Shown here piece after piece: positions 43,373-52,212 of a stretch of 52,817 nt of DNA. Under the pieces are notes generated by a model. It saw only the letters and a program-made list of their open reading frames with translations, was not told the DNA's origin and did not search any database. The first letter of the stretch is position 1, and every line of letters begins with the position of its first letter. The translations under genes were made by a program, and so were the position numbers. This DNA is from an uncultured Muribaculaceae bacterium (GTDB lineage Bacteria; Bacteroidota; Bacteroidia; Bacteroidales; Muribaculaceae), in assembly GCA_948788915.1 (NCBI GenBank), contig CAQFOZ010000010.1:1-52817 (forward strand), written 5' to 3'.

Positions 43373-43671
43373 TGAAAGATCACGAAAAGATAAATATAGA
43401 TATCAATATAGGCGGGGAGCCGCTGAGGCTTACCGTCCCGTTCGGGAAGCAAGATTTCACTCGCGACGTGGAGCTGGAGGTTAATAATCTGTTCACCACG
43501 TGGCGTCGAAGATTTCCCAATAAGACTGAAAAAGGTCTCTTGGCCATGATGCTGTATCAGTATGCGTCTTATTATAAAGAGCTTACTGAAAAGTATCAGG
43601 AAGGAGTCCTTAAAGCGGAAGAGTGTCTTGCCAGGTTGGCAGACGGGAACGGAAATGATTCTGCGGAATAA
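43369..43671 (+). CDS. zapA: Cell-division protein ZapA
   Basis: 100 residues. Starts at the ATG overlapping the previous stop; a second ATG follows at once. The ZapA pattern is present: INIDINIGGEPLRLTVPFGK, then a helical region with RDVELEVNNLFTTWRRRF and LLAMMLYQYASYYKELTEK. ZapA bundles FtsZ filaments at the division site. A terminator and then rny follow. Confidence 0.88.
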   Translation: MMKDHEKINIDINIGGEPLRLTVPFGKQDFTRDVELEVNNLFTTWRRRFPNKTEKGLLAMMLYQYASYYKELTEKYQEGVLKAEECLARLADGNGNDSAE

Positions 43672-43730
43672 TTCTGGTTTTAACTTTTCAAGATTTTTTT
43701 GATTTTCAGAGGTGTTATGCCCAAGATGTT

Positions 43731-43758
43731 TCGCATCCCAGTACGGATGCGATTTTTT
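43731..43758 (+). terminator. Terminator after zapA
   Basis: TCGCATCC (43731-43738) pairs with GGATGCGA (43745-43752) around CAGTAC, followed by six T. Confidence 0.82.
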
Positions 43759-43874
43759 GTTTAATTTAAATTTTCATGACTTTGTAACATAAGAAAGAGA
43801 TTTTATTATAAATTATTTATTAATAGCATTTTAATTAAAATGCCTGATATGGGCATCGGAAATCATAGGTATAT

Positions 43875-45416
43875 ATGGAAACAGCAATATGGATCGTAAT
43901 TGCCGTGGTGGCAGCGATAATCGGATATGTGGCGGCTACTGCGGTAAGCCGTAAAAATGCGGCATCAAGAGCCAATACAATAGTAGAAGAGGCCAAGCGG
44001 GAGGCCGACGTTCTGAAGGAGAAAAAGATCCTTCAGGCCAAAGAGGAGGAAATGAAGATCATAAGCGAGGCGGACAAGGTTGCCAATCAGCGTATGCAGA
44101 AAGCCCAGGCTGCTGAAGCCCGCAATAAACAGCGTGAAATACAGTTGAATCAGGTACAGAACGATAATTCTCGCAAACGCAAAGAGCTTGAGACATTAAA
44201 GAGTAATCTTGACAACCGCGAAGCTTTGCTTGAAACGAAGCAGAACGAGGTTGACCATCTACATCGTCAGATAATGGATGAATTGGAGCGTATATCCGGT
44301 CTTTCGGCAGATGAGGCAAAAGAGAAGTTGATAGAGTCACTTAAAGATGAGGCCAAAACAGCGGCCGCAGGGTATATCAACGATATAATGGACGATGCAA
44401 GGATCTCTGCGAATAAAGAGGCAAAGCGTATTGTGATACAGTCTATCCAGAGAGTGGCAACAGAAACAGCCGTCGAGAACTCTGTTACCGTGTTTCACAT
44501 AGAGAATGACGAGATCAAAGGCCGCATTATAGGCCGTGAAGGCAGAAATATCCGGGCACTTGAGGCTGCCACGGGTATAGAGATAATCGTTGATGATACA
44601 CCGGAGGCTATAGTGCTTTCGGGTTTTGATCCGGTACGAAGGGAGATAGCCCGTCTTGCCCTCCATCAGCTTGTCACTGACGGTCGTATCCATCCTGCAC
44701 GCATAGAAGAAGTTGTTGCAAAAGTACGCAAGCAGGTTGAGGAGGAGATAATAGAGACAGGTAAGCGCACGGCAATAGACCTTGGTATTCACGGATTGCA
44801 TCCGGAACTTATACGTATGGTCGGTAAGATGAAATATCGTTCGTCATATGGTCAGAATCTGTTGCAGCATTCGCGTGAGACTGCAAATCTGTGTGCTGTC
44901 ATGGCATCGGAGCTTGGTCTGAATCCGAAGAAAGCACGTCGTGCAGGTCTGCTTCATGATATAGGGAAGGTGCCGGATGATGAGCCGGAGTTGCCGCACG
45001 CATTGTTCGGTATGAAGCTTGCCGAGAAGTTCAAGGAGAAACCTGAGATCTGCAATGCTATAGGTGCTCACCACGATGAGGTTGAGATGAATACGCTTCT
45101 TGCACCGATAGTCCAGGTGTGTGATGCGATATCCGGAGCCCGGCCGGGCGCCCGGCGTGAGATTGTTGAGGCATATATCAAACGTCTTAATGATTTGGAG
45201 CAGCTGGCTATGTCTTATCCGGGAGTTATCAAGACTTATGCTATTCAGGCAGGACGCGAGTTGCGCGTGATTGTAGGGGCAGACAAGATTACAGATGAGG
45301 AAACAGAGAAACTTTCCGCCGAGATTGCCAAAAAGATTCAGGATGAGCTGACTTATCCGGGTCAGGTAAAGATAACCGTTATCCGTGAGACAAGAGCGAT
45401 AAGTTTCGCAAAATAA
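43875..45416 (+). CDS. rny: Ribonuclease Y
   Basis: 513 residues. An N-terminal membrane anchor (AIWIVIAVVAAIIGYVAATA), a long coiled coil (about 40-180), a KH domain with GREGRN at 220-225, and an HD domain whose metal pair is H361-D362 (LLHDIGKVPDD). RNase Y starts mRNA decay by endonucleolytic cleavage at the membrane. A PSP1/RicT gene begins 10 bp after its stop. In Bacillus, RicT with RicA and RicF changes RNase Y specificity, so the operon link has functional meaning. Confidence 0.96.
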   Translation: METAIWIVIAVVAAIIGYVAATAVSRKNAASRANTIVEEAKREADVLKEKKILQAKEEEMKIISEADKVANQRMQKAQAAEARNKQREIQLNQVQNDNSRKRKELETLKSNLDNREALLETKQNEVDHLHRQIMDELERISGLSADEAKEKLIESLKDEAKTAAAGYINDIMDDARISANKEAKRIVIQSIQRVATETAVENSVTVFHIENDEIKGRIIGREGRNIRALEAATGIEIIVDDTPEAIVLSGFDPVRREIARLALHQLVTDGRIHPARIEEVVAKVRKQVEEEIIETGKRTAIDLGIHGLHPELIRMVGKMKYRSSYGQNLLQHSRETANLCAVMASELGLNPKKARRAGLLHDIGKVPDDEPELPHALFGMKLAEKFKEKPEICNAIGAHHDEVEMNTLLAPIVQVCDAISGARPGARREIVEAYIKRLNDLEQLAMSYPGVIKTYAIQAGRELRVIVGADKITDEETEKLSAEIAKKIQDELTYPGQVKITVIRETRAISFAK

Positions 45417-45426
45417 CGGAGGGTAT

Positions 45427-46725
45427 ATGGAGACAAAAGAAAGAAAGGGGTGCTGCGAAAGCGGGTGTCCCCGTGGCAAGTTGTTTGCCACCAATTGGCT
45501 TGACGGCATCTCGTCAGGAGGTGATTTTGATGTAGTGCAGGTGGTTTTTAAAAACACGAGGGCCGGCTTTTATTCCAATCCTTCGCGCCTTGATCTGAAG
45601 ATCGGAGATATGGTAGCGGTTGAAGGCGCTCCGGGGCATGATGTGGGACGTGTCAGCATGATAGGCCGACTGGTGCGCCTTCAGATGATGAAAGCAAATG
45701 TAAATGACGAGACGGAGCTGAAGCGCGTTTTTCGTCATGCCACAGATTCCGATCTTGAGAAATCTGCAGAAGCTGCCTCCCGTGAAGATGATACAATGAT
45801 ACGGTCTCGTCAGATTGCCAAAGAACTCGAACTCGATATGAAAATCGGAGATGTGGAATATCAGGGAGATGGCGGCAAGGCTATTTTCTACTACATTGCT
45901 GACGAACGGGTTGATTTTCGCAAACTGATACGTATCCTTGCCGACACGTTCAAGATCCGTGTTGAAATGAAACAGATCGGGGCGCGGCAGGAGGCGGGGC
46001 GCATTGGCGGTATCGGACCTTGTGGCCGTCCCTTATGTTGTTCCAGCTGGATGACACATTTTGTATCTGTCGGTACCGGTTCGGCCCGGATACAGGATCT
46101 GTCTATGAATCCTCAGAAACTTGCCGGCCAGTGTGCCAAGCTGAAATGCTGCATGAATTTTGAGATAGATTCATATGTGGAAGCGAATAAACAATTGCCT
46201 TCCAAAGATATTGTGCTTCAGACAAAAGATGCTGATTATTATTATTTCAAGGCGGATATTCTTGCAAGGAAGATTACATATTCCACGGATAAGAATATCC
46301 CTGCCAATCTTGTGACGATAGATTCAAGACGTGCATTTGATATTATTGCGCTCAATAAACAAGGTGTGAAGGTTGACAGCTTGAACGAGACAGCGGAGAG
46401 CGAGGCGGAGAATCGAGAATACGGAGATCTTCTGGAGCAGGACAGCCTGACCAGATTTGATAATTCCAAGAGGAAAAAACGTGGTAAGGGTCAGGTTAGA
46501 ACGCAAAGCAGGAGTTCCGAGCGAGACGACCGGAATGCTGACAGACACAGGGATGGAAGACAAAACCGAGAAAACCGTCAGGATCGAGAGAGCAAGGATA
46601 ACAAGGAGAACAGGGATAATAGGGAGAAACGTGAAAATGATGACAATCGTGAGAACCGACAGTCGCGTGGAAGACAAAACAACAGACGCCGCGGTCCACG
46701 TCAGGAGCGGCCTAAAAACTCGTGA
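45427..46725 (+). CDS. ricT: PSP1-domain protein, RicT/YaaT-like
   Basis: 432 residues. Cysteine-rich N-terminus (CCESGCPRG), a PSP1 domain of about 25-280 with VVFKNTRAGFYSNPSRLDLK, GARQEAGRIGGIGPCGRPLC and AGQCAKLKCCMNFE. The cysteines (GPCGRPLCC, KLKCCMNF) are those that hold iron-sulfur clusters in the Bacillus Ric complex. After about residue 345 the tail is almost wholly R, D, N, E, Q and K (RENRQDRESKDNKENRDNRE), likely disordered and RNA-binding. It follows rny by 10 bp; gldH follows by 39 bp, an order common in Bacteroidetes. Confidence 0.9.
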   Translation: METKERKGCCESGCPRGKLFATNWLDGISSGGDFDVVQVVFKNTRAGFYSNPSRLDLKIGDMVAVEGAPGHDVGRVSMIGRLVRLQMMKANVNDETELKRVFRHATDSDLEKSAEAASREDDTMIRSRQIAKELELDMKIGDVEYQGDGGKAIFYYIADERVDFRKLIRILADTFKIRVEMKQIGARQEAGRIGGIGPCGRPLCCSSWMTHFVSVGTGSARIQDLSMNPQKLAGQCAKLKCCMNFEIDSYVEANKQLPSKDIVLQTKDADYYYFKADILARKITYSTDKNIPANLVTIDSRRAFDIIALNKQGVKVDSLNETAESEAENREYGDLLEQDSLTRFDNSKRKKRGKGQVRTQSRSSERDDRNADRHRDGRQNRENRQDRESKDNKENRDNREKRENDDNRENRQSRGRQNNRRRGPRQERPKNS

Positions 46726-46764
46726 TGCGGCCGGCAGATAACGGTTGTCAAAAAAACGGATGGG

Positions 46765-47268
46765 ATGAGGATAAAAATGGACAGATTGTTGGTGAAAGCC
46801 TTCGTTTTGATGTTTTTGGTTGTGGCGGTATCCGGTTGCAACAAGACTGATGACATGGTCTATTCTGAATATGTTTCTCTTGGAAACGAAGGCTGGGATC
46901 CGGTCAATGTATTGGTGTTCTCACCTGGAGTTGCAGATTCTGTAGCTCTTTCCCGTAATGGTTATACCCTTGTACTTAATGTCCGTTATAATCAATCATG
47001 CCAGGCAAAAGAGCTGCCGATGGCAATAACAGAGGAATCTGCCGATGGAGAGATTTCTTCAGAGATTGTTACTGTCCCTCTTTGTGACCGGAGAGGCAGA
47101 CCGCTTGGAAAAAAAAGCCTCGTGCTGTATGAACTCAGTGATACATTGCGCACAAATATGAACTTGCAGGATGGATATTGGGTTGAGATAGTAAGTATGT
47201 GTCCCAAGGAGTATACCAAGGGAGTAACAGATATTGGTTTATCTTTAATAAAGAATTCCTATGACTGA
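46765..47268 (+). CDS. gldH: Gliding-motility lipoprotein GldH
   Basis: 167 residues. A signal peptide with lipobox VSGC is followed by a beta-rich domain. The order ricT, gldH, peptidase and the pattern (VYSEYVSLGNEGWDPVNVLV, LVLNVRYN, VPLCDRRGRPLGKKS, ending with VTDIGLSLIK) match GldH. In gliding relatives GldH is needed for motility and linked to the type IX secretion machine; in non-gliding Bacteroidales its job is unclear. It overlaps the M24 peptidase gene by 8 bp. A start at the internal ATG 46777 is possible. Confidence 0.85.
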   Translation: MRIKMDRLLVKAFVLMFLVVAVSGCNKTDDMVYSEYVSLGNEGWDPVNVLVFSPGVADSVALSRNGYTLVLNVRYNQSCQAKELPMAITEESADGEISSEIVTVPLCDRRGRPLGKKSLVLYELSDTLRTNMNLQDGYWVEIVSMCPKEYTKGVTDIGLSLIKNSYD

Positions 47269-48475
47269 TACTATAAGTTTGCCCTTTTTGCGTCCGGATA
47301 TGAAATCCGAACTTGATCTCAGGGTTAAAAATATTCAGACTCTTATGGGCGAAAGAGGATTGGAGGGACTGTTGATCGGATCTACTGTTAATGTGTTTTA
47401 TCTGAGCGGTACGATATTCAAGGGGAATATATATATTCCTCTGGACGGTTCTCCTTTGTATTTGCTGATTTCTCCGAGTGTGTCTTCACAGGAGGGATGT
47501 ATTAAAATCAGAAAGCCTGAGCAGATATCCTCAGTTTTGGAGGAGAAGGGTATAAGGATGCCGGAGGCAGTCGGTCTGGAGTATTCAGATATGACATACT
47601 CGGATATCACGCGTCTCAAGGCGTGTTTCCCGGAAGCCAAATATGGAGATGCGTCATCTTTGTTGCGAGAAGTACGCTCTGTAAAGACTGCATATGAGAT
47701 TTCACGAATAAGAGAAGACGGGAAGAAACACAGCGCGGTGTATTCCATGATTGACAAATGCTATCGTGAGGATATGACTGATCTTGAGTTCCAGATAGAG
47801 ATAGAGCGATTGTTGCGACGGGAGGGATGTCTTGGAATCTTGCGCGCTTCCGGCAACCGAATGGAGCTTAATCTTGGATCACTTCTGAACGGAGATAACG
47901 CCGACAATCCATCTCCTTATGATTTTTCAATGGGAGGGCATGGTTTTGATCCTTCACTTCCGGTAGGGGCTGATGGTTTGACTATGAAGCACGGAACAAC
48001 TGTTATGGTTGATATGAACGGGGGATTCAACGGATATCAGACAGATATGACACGTTGCTGGATGATAGGAGATGTTCCGGAAATTGCAAAGAAAGCACAT
48101 GAGTGCTCAAGGATGATTCTGCGAGTTCTTGAAAAGACCGGTGTTGCCGGTGCGGAGGTGTCACTTTTGTACACGACTGCACTGGATATTGCAAAAAAAG
48201 AGGGATTGCAAGAATATTTCATGGGGCATAGTCATAAAGTCGGTTTCATAGGTCACGGTATTGGAATTGAACTGAACGAGATGCCGGTGATTATGGAACG
48301 GAATCACTCGGTGCTTAAAGAGAATATGGTGATAGCTCTGGAACCCAAGTTTGTAATTCCTCACATCGGTGCTGTCGGAGTGGAAAATACCTACCGGGTA
48401 ACCGCAGAGGGGCTTGAGAATCTAACCACATTCCGTGAAGACTTGACATCTCTCGGACAGGGAGTGAGGGAATGA
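47261..48475 (+). CDS. M24-family metallopeptidase (Xaa-Pro aminopeptidase type)
   Basis: 404 residues. N-terminal creatinase-like domain (about 1-145) then the pita-bread catalytic domain. The five metal ligands are all present: D251 (VDMNGG), D262 (QTDMTR), H332 (IGHGIG), E361 (LEPKF), E375 (VENTYRV). It removes N-terminal residues before proline, or acts on related dipeptides; no signal peptide, so cytoplasmic. It overlaps gldH and lies 12 bp before the CCA enzyme gene, in one operon. Confidence 0.92.
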   Translation: MTDTISLPFLRPDMKSELDLRVKNIQTLMGERGLEGLLIGSTVNVFYLSGTIFKGNIYIPLDGSPLYLLISPSVSSQEGCIKIRKPEQISSVLEEKGIRMPEAVGLEYSDMTYSDITRLKACFPEAKYGDASSLLREVRSVKTAYEISRIREDGKKHSAVYSMIDKCYREDMTDLEFQIEIERLLRREGCLGILRASGNRMELNLGSLLNGDNADNPSPYDFSMGGHGFDPSLPVGADGLTMKHGTTVMVDMNGGFNGYQTDMTRCWMIGDVPEIAKKAHECSRMILRVLEKTGVAGAEVSLLYTTALDIAKKEGLQEYFMGHSHKVGFIGHGIGIELNEMPVIMERNHSVLKENMVIALEPKFVIPHIGAVGVENTYRVTAEGLENLTTFREDLTSLGQGVRE

Positions 48476-48487
48476 GGGAACGAAATT

Positions 48488-49912
48488 ATGTATGTCGAGA
48501 TGAATTTAGCTGATAAACTTACACTTCCTATATTCAAAAAGATCGGCAAGATTGCCGATGAAATGCCTCGTCAGGTATATGTTGTTGGCGGATATGTACG
48601 TGATATATTTCTTTGCCGTCCGTCGTCGGATCTCGATTTTGTCACAATAGGCAGCGGTATTGAACTTGCAAGTGAAGTAGCTGAACAACTCAACAGAGGA
48701 AAAGGATTGAGTGTGTATGCCAATTATGGTACAGCTCAAGTTAAATGTGGCTCTCTTGAACTGGAGTTTGTGGGAGCGCGGAGAGAGTCATATTCCCGTG
48801 AATCACGAAATCCTATAGTTGAAGACGGCACGTTGCAGGATGATCAGAACCGCCGTGACTTTACAATCAATGCAATGGCCATATCCCTGAACCGTGATTC
48901 ATTCGGTGAGCTTGTAGATCCGTTCGGGGGTATAGAAGATCTTGAACGAAAGATAATAAGAACACCTCTTGATCCGGACATAACCTTTTCCGATGATCCG
49001 TTGCGCATGATGCGGGCCATAAGGTTTGCCACACAGTTGAATTTTACGATACTTCCGGAAACATTTGAGGCTATACAGCGTAACCGCCATCGTATAGAGA
49101 TCATTACAAAAGAGAGGATAAATGATGAATTGGGAAAGATTTTGCGTTCCCCGAAGCCTTCAATCGGATTCGAGCTTCTTGACAAGGCGGGACTTCTGGA
49201 GATTATAATGCCATGGGTTGCCAAGTTAAAAGGTGTAGAGACAAAAGACGGGAAAGGACACAAGGATAATTTTTATCATACATTGCAGGTCCTTGACAAT
49301 GTCGCCCAGAAAAGCGAAAACGAATGGTTGCGGTGGGCAACATTGTTTCATGACATAGGTAAACCTGTAACAAAGAAATATGATGCCCGTCTTGGGTGGA
49401 CATTCCACAACCACAATTTTGTGGGAGAGAAGATGATACCGAAAGTATTCAAGCAGATGAAGCTTCCGCTTAACGAAAAAATGAAATATGTAGCCAAACT
49501 TGTGGGACTGCATATGCGTCCTCAGTCAGCCGGCGAAGAGGGGGTGACAGACAGCGGAGTGCGAAGGCTCATCACAGACGCGGGGGAAGATCTCGACGAT
49601 TTAATGACGCTTGCCGAGGCAGATATCACTTCAAAGAATCCGCTGAAAGTGAAACGTCAGCTCGAGGGATTCACAAAATTGCGTAAAAGGATGGGGGAGA
49701 TAGCAGATGCGGATGCCTTGCGCAACTGGAAGTCTCCGGTAGATGGTCACAGGATAATGGAATATTTCCAGATACCTCCGTCTTCAGCTATTAAACAGAT
49801 TAAGGATTCTGTAAAAGAGGCAATCATGGATGGAGCAATACCGTATGACCCAGATGCTGCATGGAATTATGTACTTAAAATTGCACCGTCAATTTTGGAG
49901 ATGAAGGAATAA
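48488..49912 (+). CDS. CCA tRNA nucleotidyltransferase with HD domain
   Basis: 474 residues. The class II nucleotidyltransferase head has GGYVRD at 34-39 and the catalytic DLD at 48-50, followed by RRDFTINAMA and DPLRMMRAIRFA. The HD domain has the pair H288-D289 (LFHDIGKP). It adds or repairs the 3' CCA of tRNAs; since tRNA-Leu here lacks an encoded CCA, such an enzyme is essential. The HD part may add phosphatase or phosphodiesterase activity. An alternative start lies at ATG 48500. Confidence 0.93.
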   Translation: MYVEMNLADKLTLPIFKKIGKIADEMPRQVYVVGGYVRDIFLCRPSSDLDFVTIGSGIELASEVAEQLNRGKGLSVYANYGTAQVKCGSLELEFVGARRESYSRESRNPIVEDGTLQDDQNRRDFTINAMAISLNRDSFGELVDPFGGIEDLERKIIRTPLDPDITFSDDPLRMMRAIRFATQLNFTILPETFEAIQRNRHRIEIITKERINDELGKILRSPKPSIGFELLDKAGLLEIIMPWVAKLKGVETKDGKGHKDNFYHTLQVLDNVAQKSENEWLRWATLFHDIGKPVTKKYDARLGWTFHNHNFVGEKMIPKVFKQMKLPLNEKMKYVAKLVGLHMRPQSAGEEGVTDSGVRRLITDAGEDLDDLMTLAEADITSKNPLKVKRQLEGFTKLRKRMGEIADADALRNWKSPVDGHRIMEYFQIPPSSAIKQIKDSVKEAIMDGAIPYDPDAAWNYVLKIAPSILEMKE

Positions 49913-49951
49913 ACATATAAATTTGTAATAGAAATCAATATATAAATTATT

Positions 49952-51313
49952 TTGGATTACGACCCTTTACCGGCAATGCCTCTGGCCGGCTTTATACCGT
50001 TAGTTGTCAACACCACAGAGGCTATCTCCTTCCATGCTCCGGAAAGTTGGGGGGCTTGGATATTTATAATCATATTATCTTTTTTCTGTCTTTGCGTGTC
50101 AGCCTTTGTTTCGGGTAGCGAGATTGCTTATTTCGGACTGACACCGCAGGACGTGGATGAGCTTGAGGAGTCAGAGTCTCCTCGAGACAAGAAGGCATTC
50201 TATTTTATAAAAAACAGTGAACAACTGCTTGCAACGATTCTGATATCAAATAATCTGGTGAACGTGACAATGGTTGTGTTACTGACTTTTGCCATATCGC
50301 AGACCGTTGTGTTTCACAGCGCATTACTTAATTTTTTGTTACAGACAGTCTTCATGACTTTCTTGCTGCTGCTTTTCGGAGAGATATTTCCGAAACTTGT
50401 GGCCCGAGGAAAAACATTAAACTGGGTAAGGATGTCAGTTCCGGGTGTAAGTCTTCTTTTCGGGTTGTTCGCACCTCTGGCAAAGGTTATGGCGAGGTCT
50501 ACTTTACTTGTGAACAAGATAGTGGCCAAGCGTCAGCAAAGTATATCTACCGATGAACTCGAGAAAGCATTGGAAATTTCTGATGTTGGAGACGGAAAGG
50601 AGAAAGAGATGCTTGAAGGGATATTATCCTTCGGTGAAATCGAGGCTCATGAGATTATGATTTCAAGGGTTGATGTGACGGCAATTGAGATTCACGACTC
50701 GTTTGAAAAAGCGATGAAGGTGATTCTTGAAACGGGCTATTCCCGTATCCCGGTGTATGACACATCTCAGGATACGATTGTAGGAATTCTTTACAGCAAA
50801 GACCTGTTGCCATATATTGACCGCCAAGATGACGGTTTCAAATGGCAGTCTCTTTTGCGTGCTCCATATTTTGTTCCGGAGTCAAGGATGATAGATGATC
50901 TTCTTGAAGATTTCCGAACCCGCAAGATCCATATTGCAATTGTAGTGGATGAATATGGCGGCACGCAGGGGATAGTGACACTGGAGGATGTCATAGAGCA
51001 GATAGTGGGAGAGATCGATGATGAATATGACGATGTTACCTCGATGTATAAAAAGATCGGGCCTGATTCGTATATATTTGATGCTAAAATACCGCTTACG
51101 GATTTCTGCAGGGTGATAGATATGGAGGCGGAAGAATTAGGAGATCTTGGAGAGATCGAGACGCTTGCCGGATTTCTACTAAAACTCAAAGGTGATTTTC
51201 CGACCTTAAAGGAGACCCTGATATCCGGACCTCTTCATTTTCATGTCATGAAGATGGAGAAACACCGCATCCTGCAGGTGAGTCTGAGAATTATACACAC
51301 AAAAGAGCAGTAA
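49952..51313 (+). CDS. gldE: GldE-like CNNM/CBS-domain membrane protein
   Basis: 453 residues from TTG 49952, chosen because the first residues (MDYDPLPA) match the usual start of the family; ATG 49976 is the alternative. A DUF21/CNNM membrane domain (about 35-195; SAFVSGSEIAYFGLTPQDVD, LLLFGEIFPKLVARG) precedes two CBS domains (about 215-340; RIPVYDTSQDTIVGILYSKD, VVDEYGGTQGIVTLEDVIEQ) and a CorC/HlyC C-terminal domain. The family is linked to magnesium or cobalt transport; in Bacteroidetes the gene next to a phosphopantetheinyl transferase is gldE. Confidence 0.88.
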   Translation: MDYDPLPAMPLAGFIPLVVNTTEAISFHAPESWGAWIFIIILSFFCLCVSAFVSGSEIAYFGLTPQDVDELEESESPRDKKAFYFIKNSEQLLATILISNNLVNVTMVVLLTFAISQTVVFHSALLNFLLQTVFMTFLLLLFGEIFPKLVARGKTLNWVRMSVPGVSLLFGLFAPLAKVMARSTLLVNKIVAKRQQSISTDELEKALEISDVGDGKEKEMLEGILSFGEIEAHEIMISRVDVTAIEIHDSFEKAMKVILETGYSRIPVYDTSQDTIVGILYSKDLLPYIDRQDDGFKWQSLLRAPYFVPESRMIDDLLEDFRTRKIHIAIVVDEYGGTQGIVTLEDVIEQIVGEIDDEYDDVTSMYKKIGPDSYIFDAKIPLTDFCRVIDMEAEELGDLGEIETLAGFLLKLKGDFPTLKETLISGPLHFHVMKMEKHRILQVSLRIIHTKEQ

Positions 51314-51360
51314 GTATAAATTAAATTTGAACACTTACTTATTCAAATATTCTTAGCTGA

Positions 51361-52032
51361 ATGGAAACTGAATTTATATACTGGCGGCATCATACACTTC
51401 CCGGAATAAAAGTTGAAGAGATTTGCGGAGGAGATGACAAGCCTTCGGGAGTGTGGCTTGAAATGGCTTATCAGGTCTATTCTGAGAATGGGAAGGAAGC
51501 ATATCGTGAAATAGGACATTTTCATAACGGTGCTCCCTTTCTATCAGGGGAGAATTGTCGAATCTCAATTTCCCACGCAGGGAGATTTCTTGTTGTAGCT
51601 ACGTTGCCCGCCACACCGGAGGTGGATTTGTCGGAATTTTCCGAGCGGGCGGCAATGGGAGTTGATGCGGAGGCTTCGGACCGTGCTCAGGTACTTAGAG
51701 TGCGCGACCGGTTCCTTGCGGAGAAAGAGCTTGAGATTATCCCGGCCGGTGATGTTTTTATGAATGTGCTTGCATGGACTTGCAAGGAAGCCCTTTATAA
51801 GGCAGCATTCGGAGATGGTCTGGATATGCGAAAAGAGATAGAGATCGTTACGCTTCCTAAAATTGGACCTGCGGTTCCTGTTTATGATAAGGAGGAATTT
51901 GATCCCATACGTACGGGGGAAGGAGTTGTAACTGTTGCCGGTAATAAAATAAAATTTGTACTTTATTCATATGAATCGGAGGGAAGGATAGTCACATTGG
52001 CTTTTTCTCCGAAATGCGCGAAATTCGGTTAA
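51361..52032 (+). CDS. 4'-phosphopantetheinyl transferase
   Basis: 223 residues. Magnesium-binding motif GVDAE (D102, E104) and the second motif WTCKEALYKA (E143, K147) are those of the Sfp-type superfamily; SISHAG precedes them as expected. It transfers phosphopantetheine from CoA to acyl- or peptidyl-carrier proteins. It follows gldE by 47 bp, a conserved order. Its last 28 bases recur 76 bp downstream behind a hairpin repeat, so its 3' end has been duplicated. Confidence 0.9.
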   Translation: METEFIYWRHHTLPGIKVEEICGGDDKPSGVWLEMAYQVYSENGKEAYREIGHFHNGAPFLSGENCRISISHAGRFLVVATLPATPEVDLSEFSERAAMGVDAEASDRAQVLRVRDRFLAEKELEIIPAGDVFMNVLAWTCKEALYKAAFGDGLDMRKEIEIVTLPKIGPAVPVYDKEEFDPIRTGEGVVTVAGNKIKFVLYSYESEGRIVTLAFSPKCAKFG

Positions 52033-52107
52033 GTGGTGTGGATTTTTCGCGACTTGGGGACAAGTCGCAATCCTAACCGTTTCTCCGAAATGTGCAAAAT
52101 TCGGTTA
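52004..52107 (+). repeat. 28-bp duplication of a gene end around a hairpin repeat
   Basis: TTTCTCCGAAATGCGCGAAA, continuing to GGTTA (52004-52031), recurs with two changes at 52080-52107. Between them lies the hairpin core at 52049-52068 with tail ATCCTAACCG. The layout is an element flanked by direct repeats of its target, or a 76-bp tandem duplication. Confidence 0.85.
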
Positions 52108-52212
52108 GGGGAAGATGCTTCTTATTTGTAATCCTATTATAAACAGCCCTATGGCGTAAATGAAAAGGAGGCTGAGATTCTGATAAAACTTAGATGCATA
52201 AATCTTTTTCAT
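52105..52212 (-). CDS. 35-residue single-pass membrane protein (candidate)
   Basis: A short ORF with ATG at 52210-52212 and TAA at 52105-52107. It begins MKKIYASKFYQNLSLLFIYA and continues with IGLFIIGLQIRSIFP. The positively charged start and one hydrophobic segment (about 13-30) fit a small membrane protein. The stop codon lies in the duplicated gene-end copy, so the duplication may have created or preserved the end of the ORF. An imperfect promoter box (TTATTTTG) lies about 30 nt upstream. I do not recognise the protein. Confidence 0.5.
   Translation of the reverse strand: MKKIYASKFYQNLSLLFIYAIGLFIIGLQIRSIFP

Noticed and set aside
43675..43874. 6S RNA between zapA and rny, by analogy with gammaproteobacterial zapA-ssrS order
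   Set aside because: Only a short terminator hairpin is visible there; no long helix. The candidate at 13986-14306 fits far better.
44844..45557. 237-codon minus-strand ORF
   Set aside because: Covers the end of rny and the start of ricT, both with clear domains.
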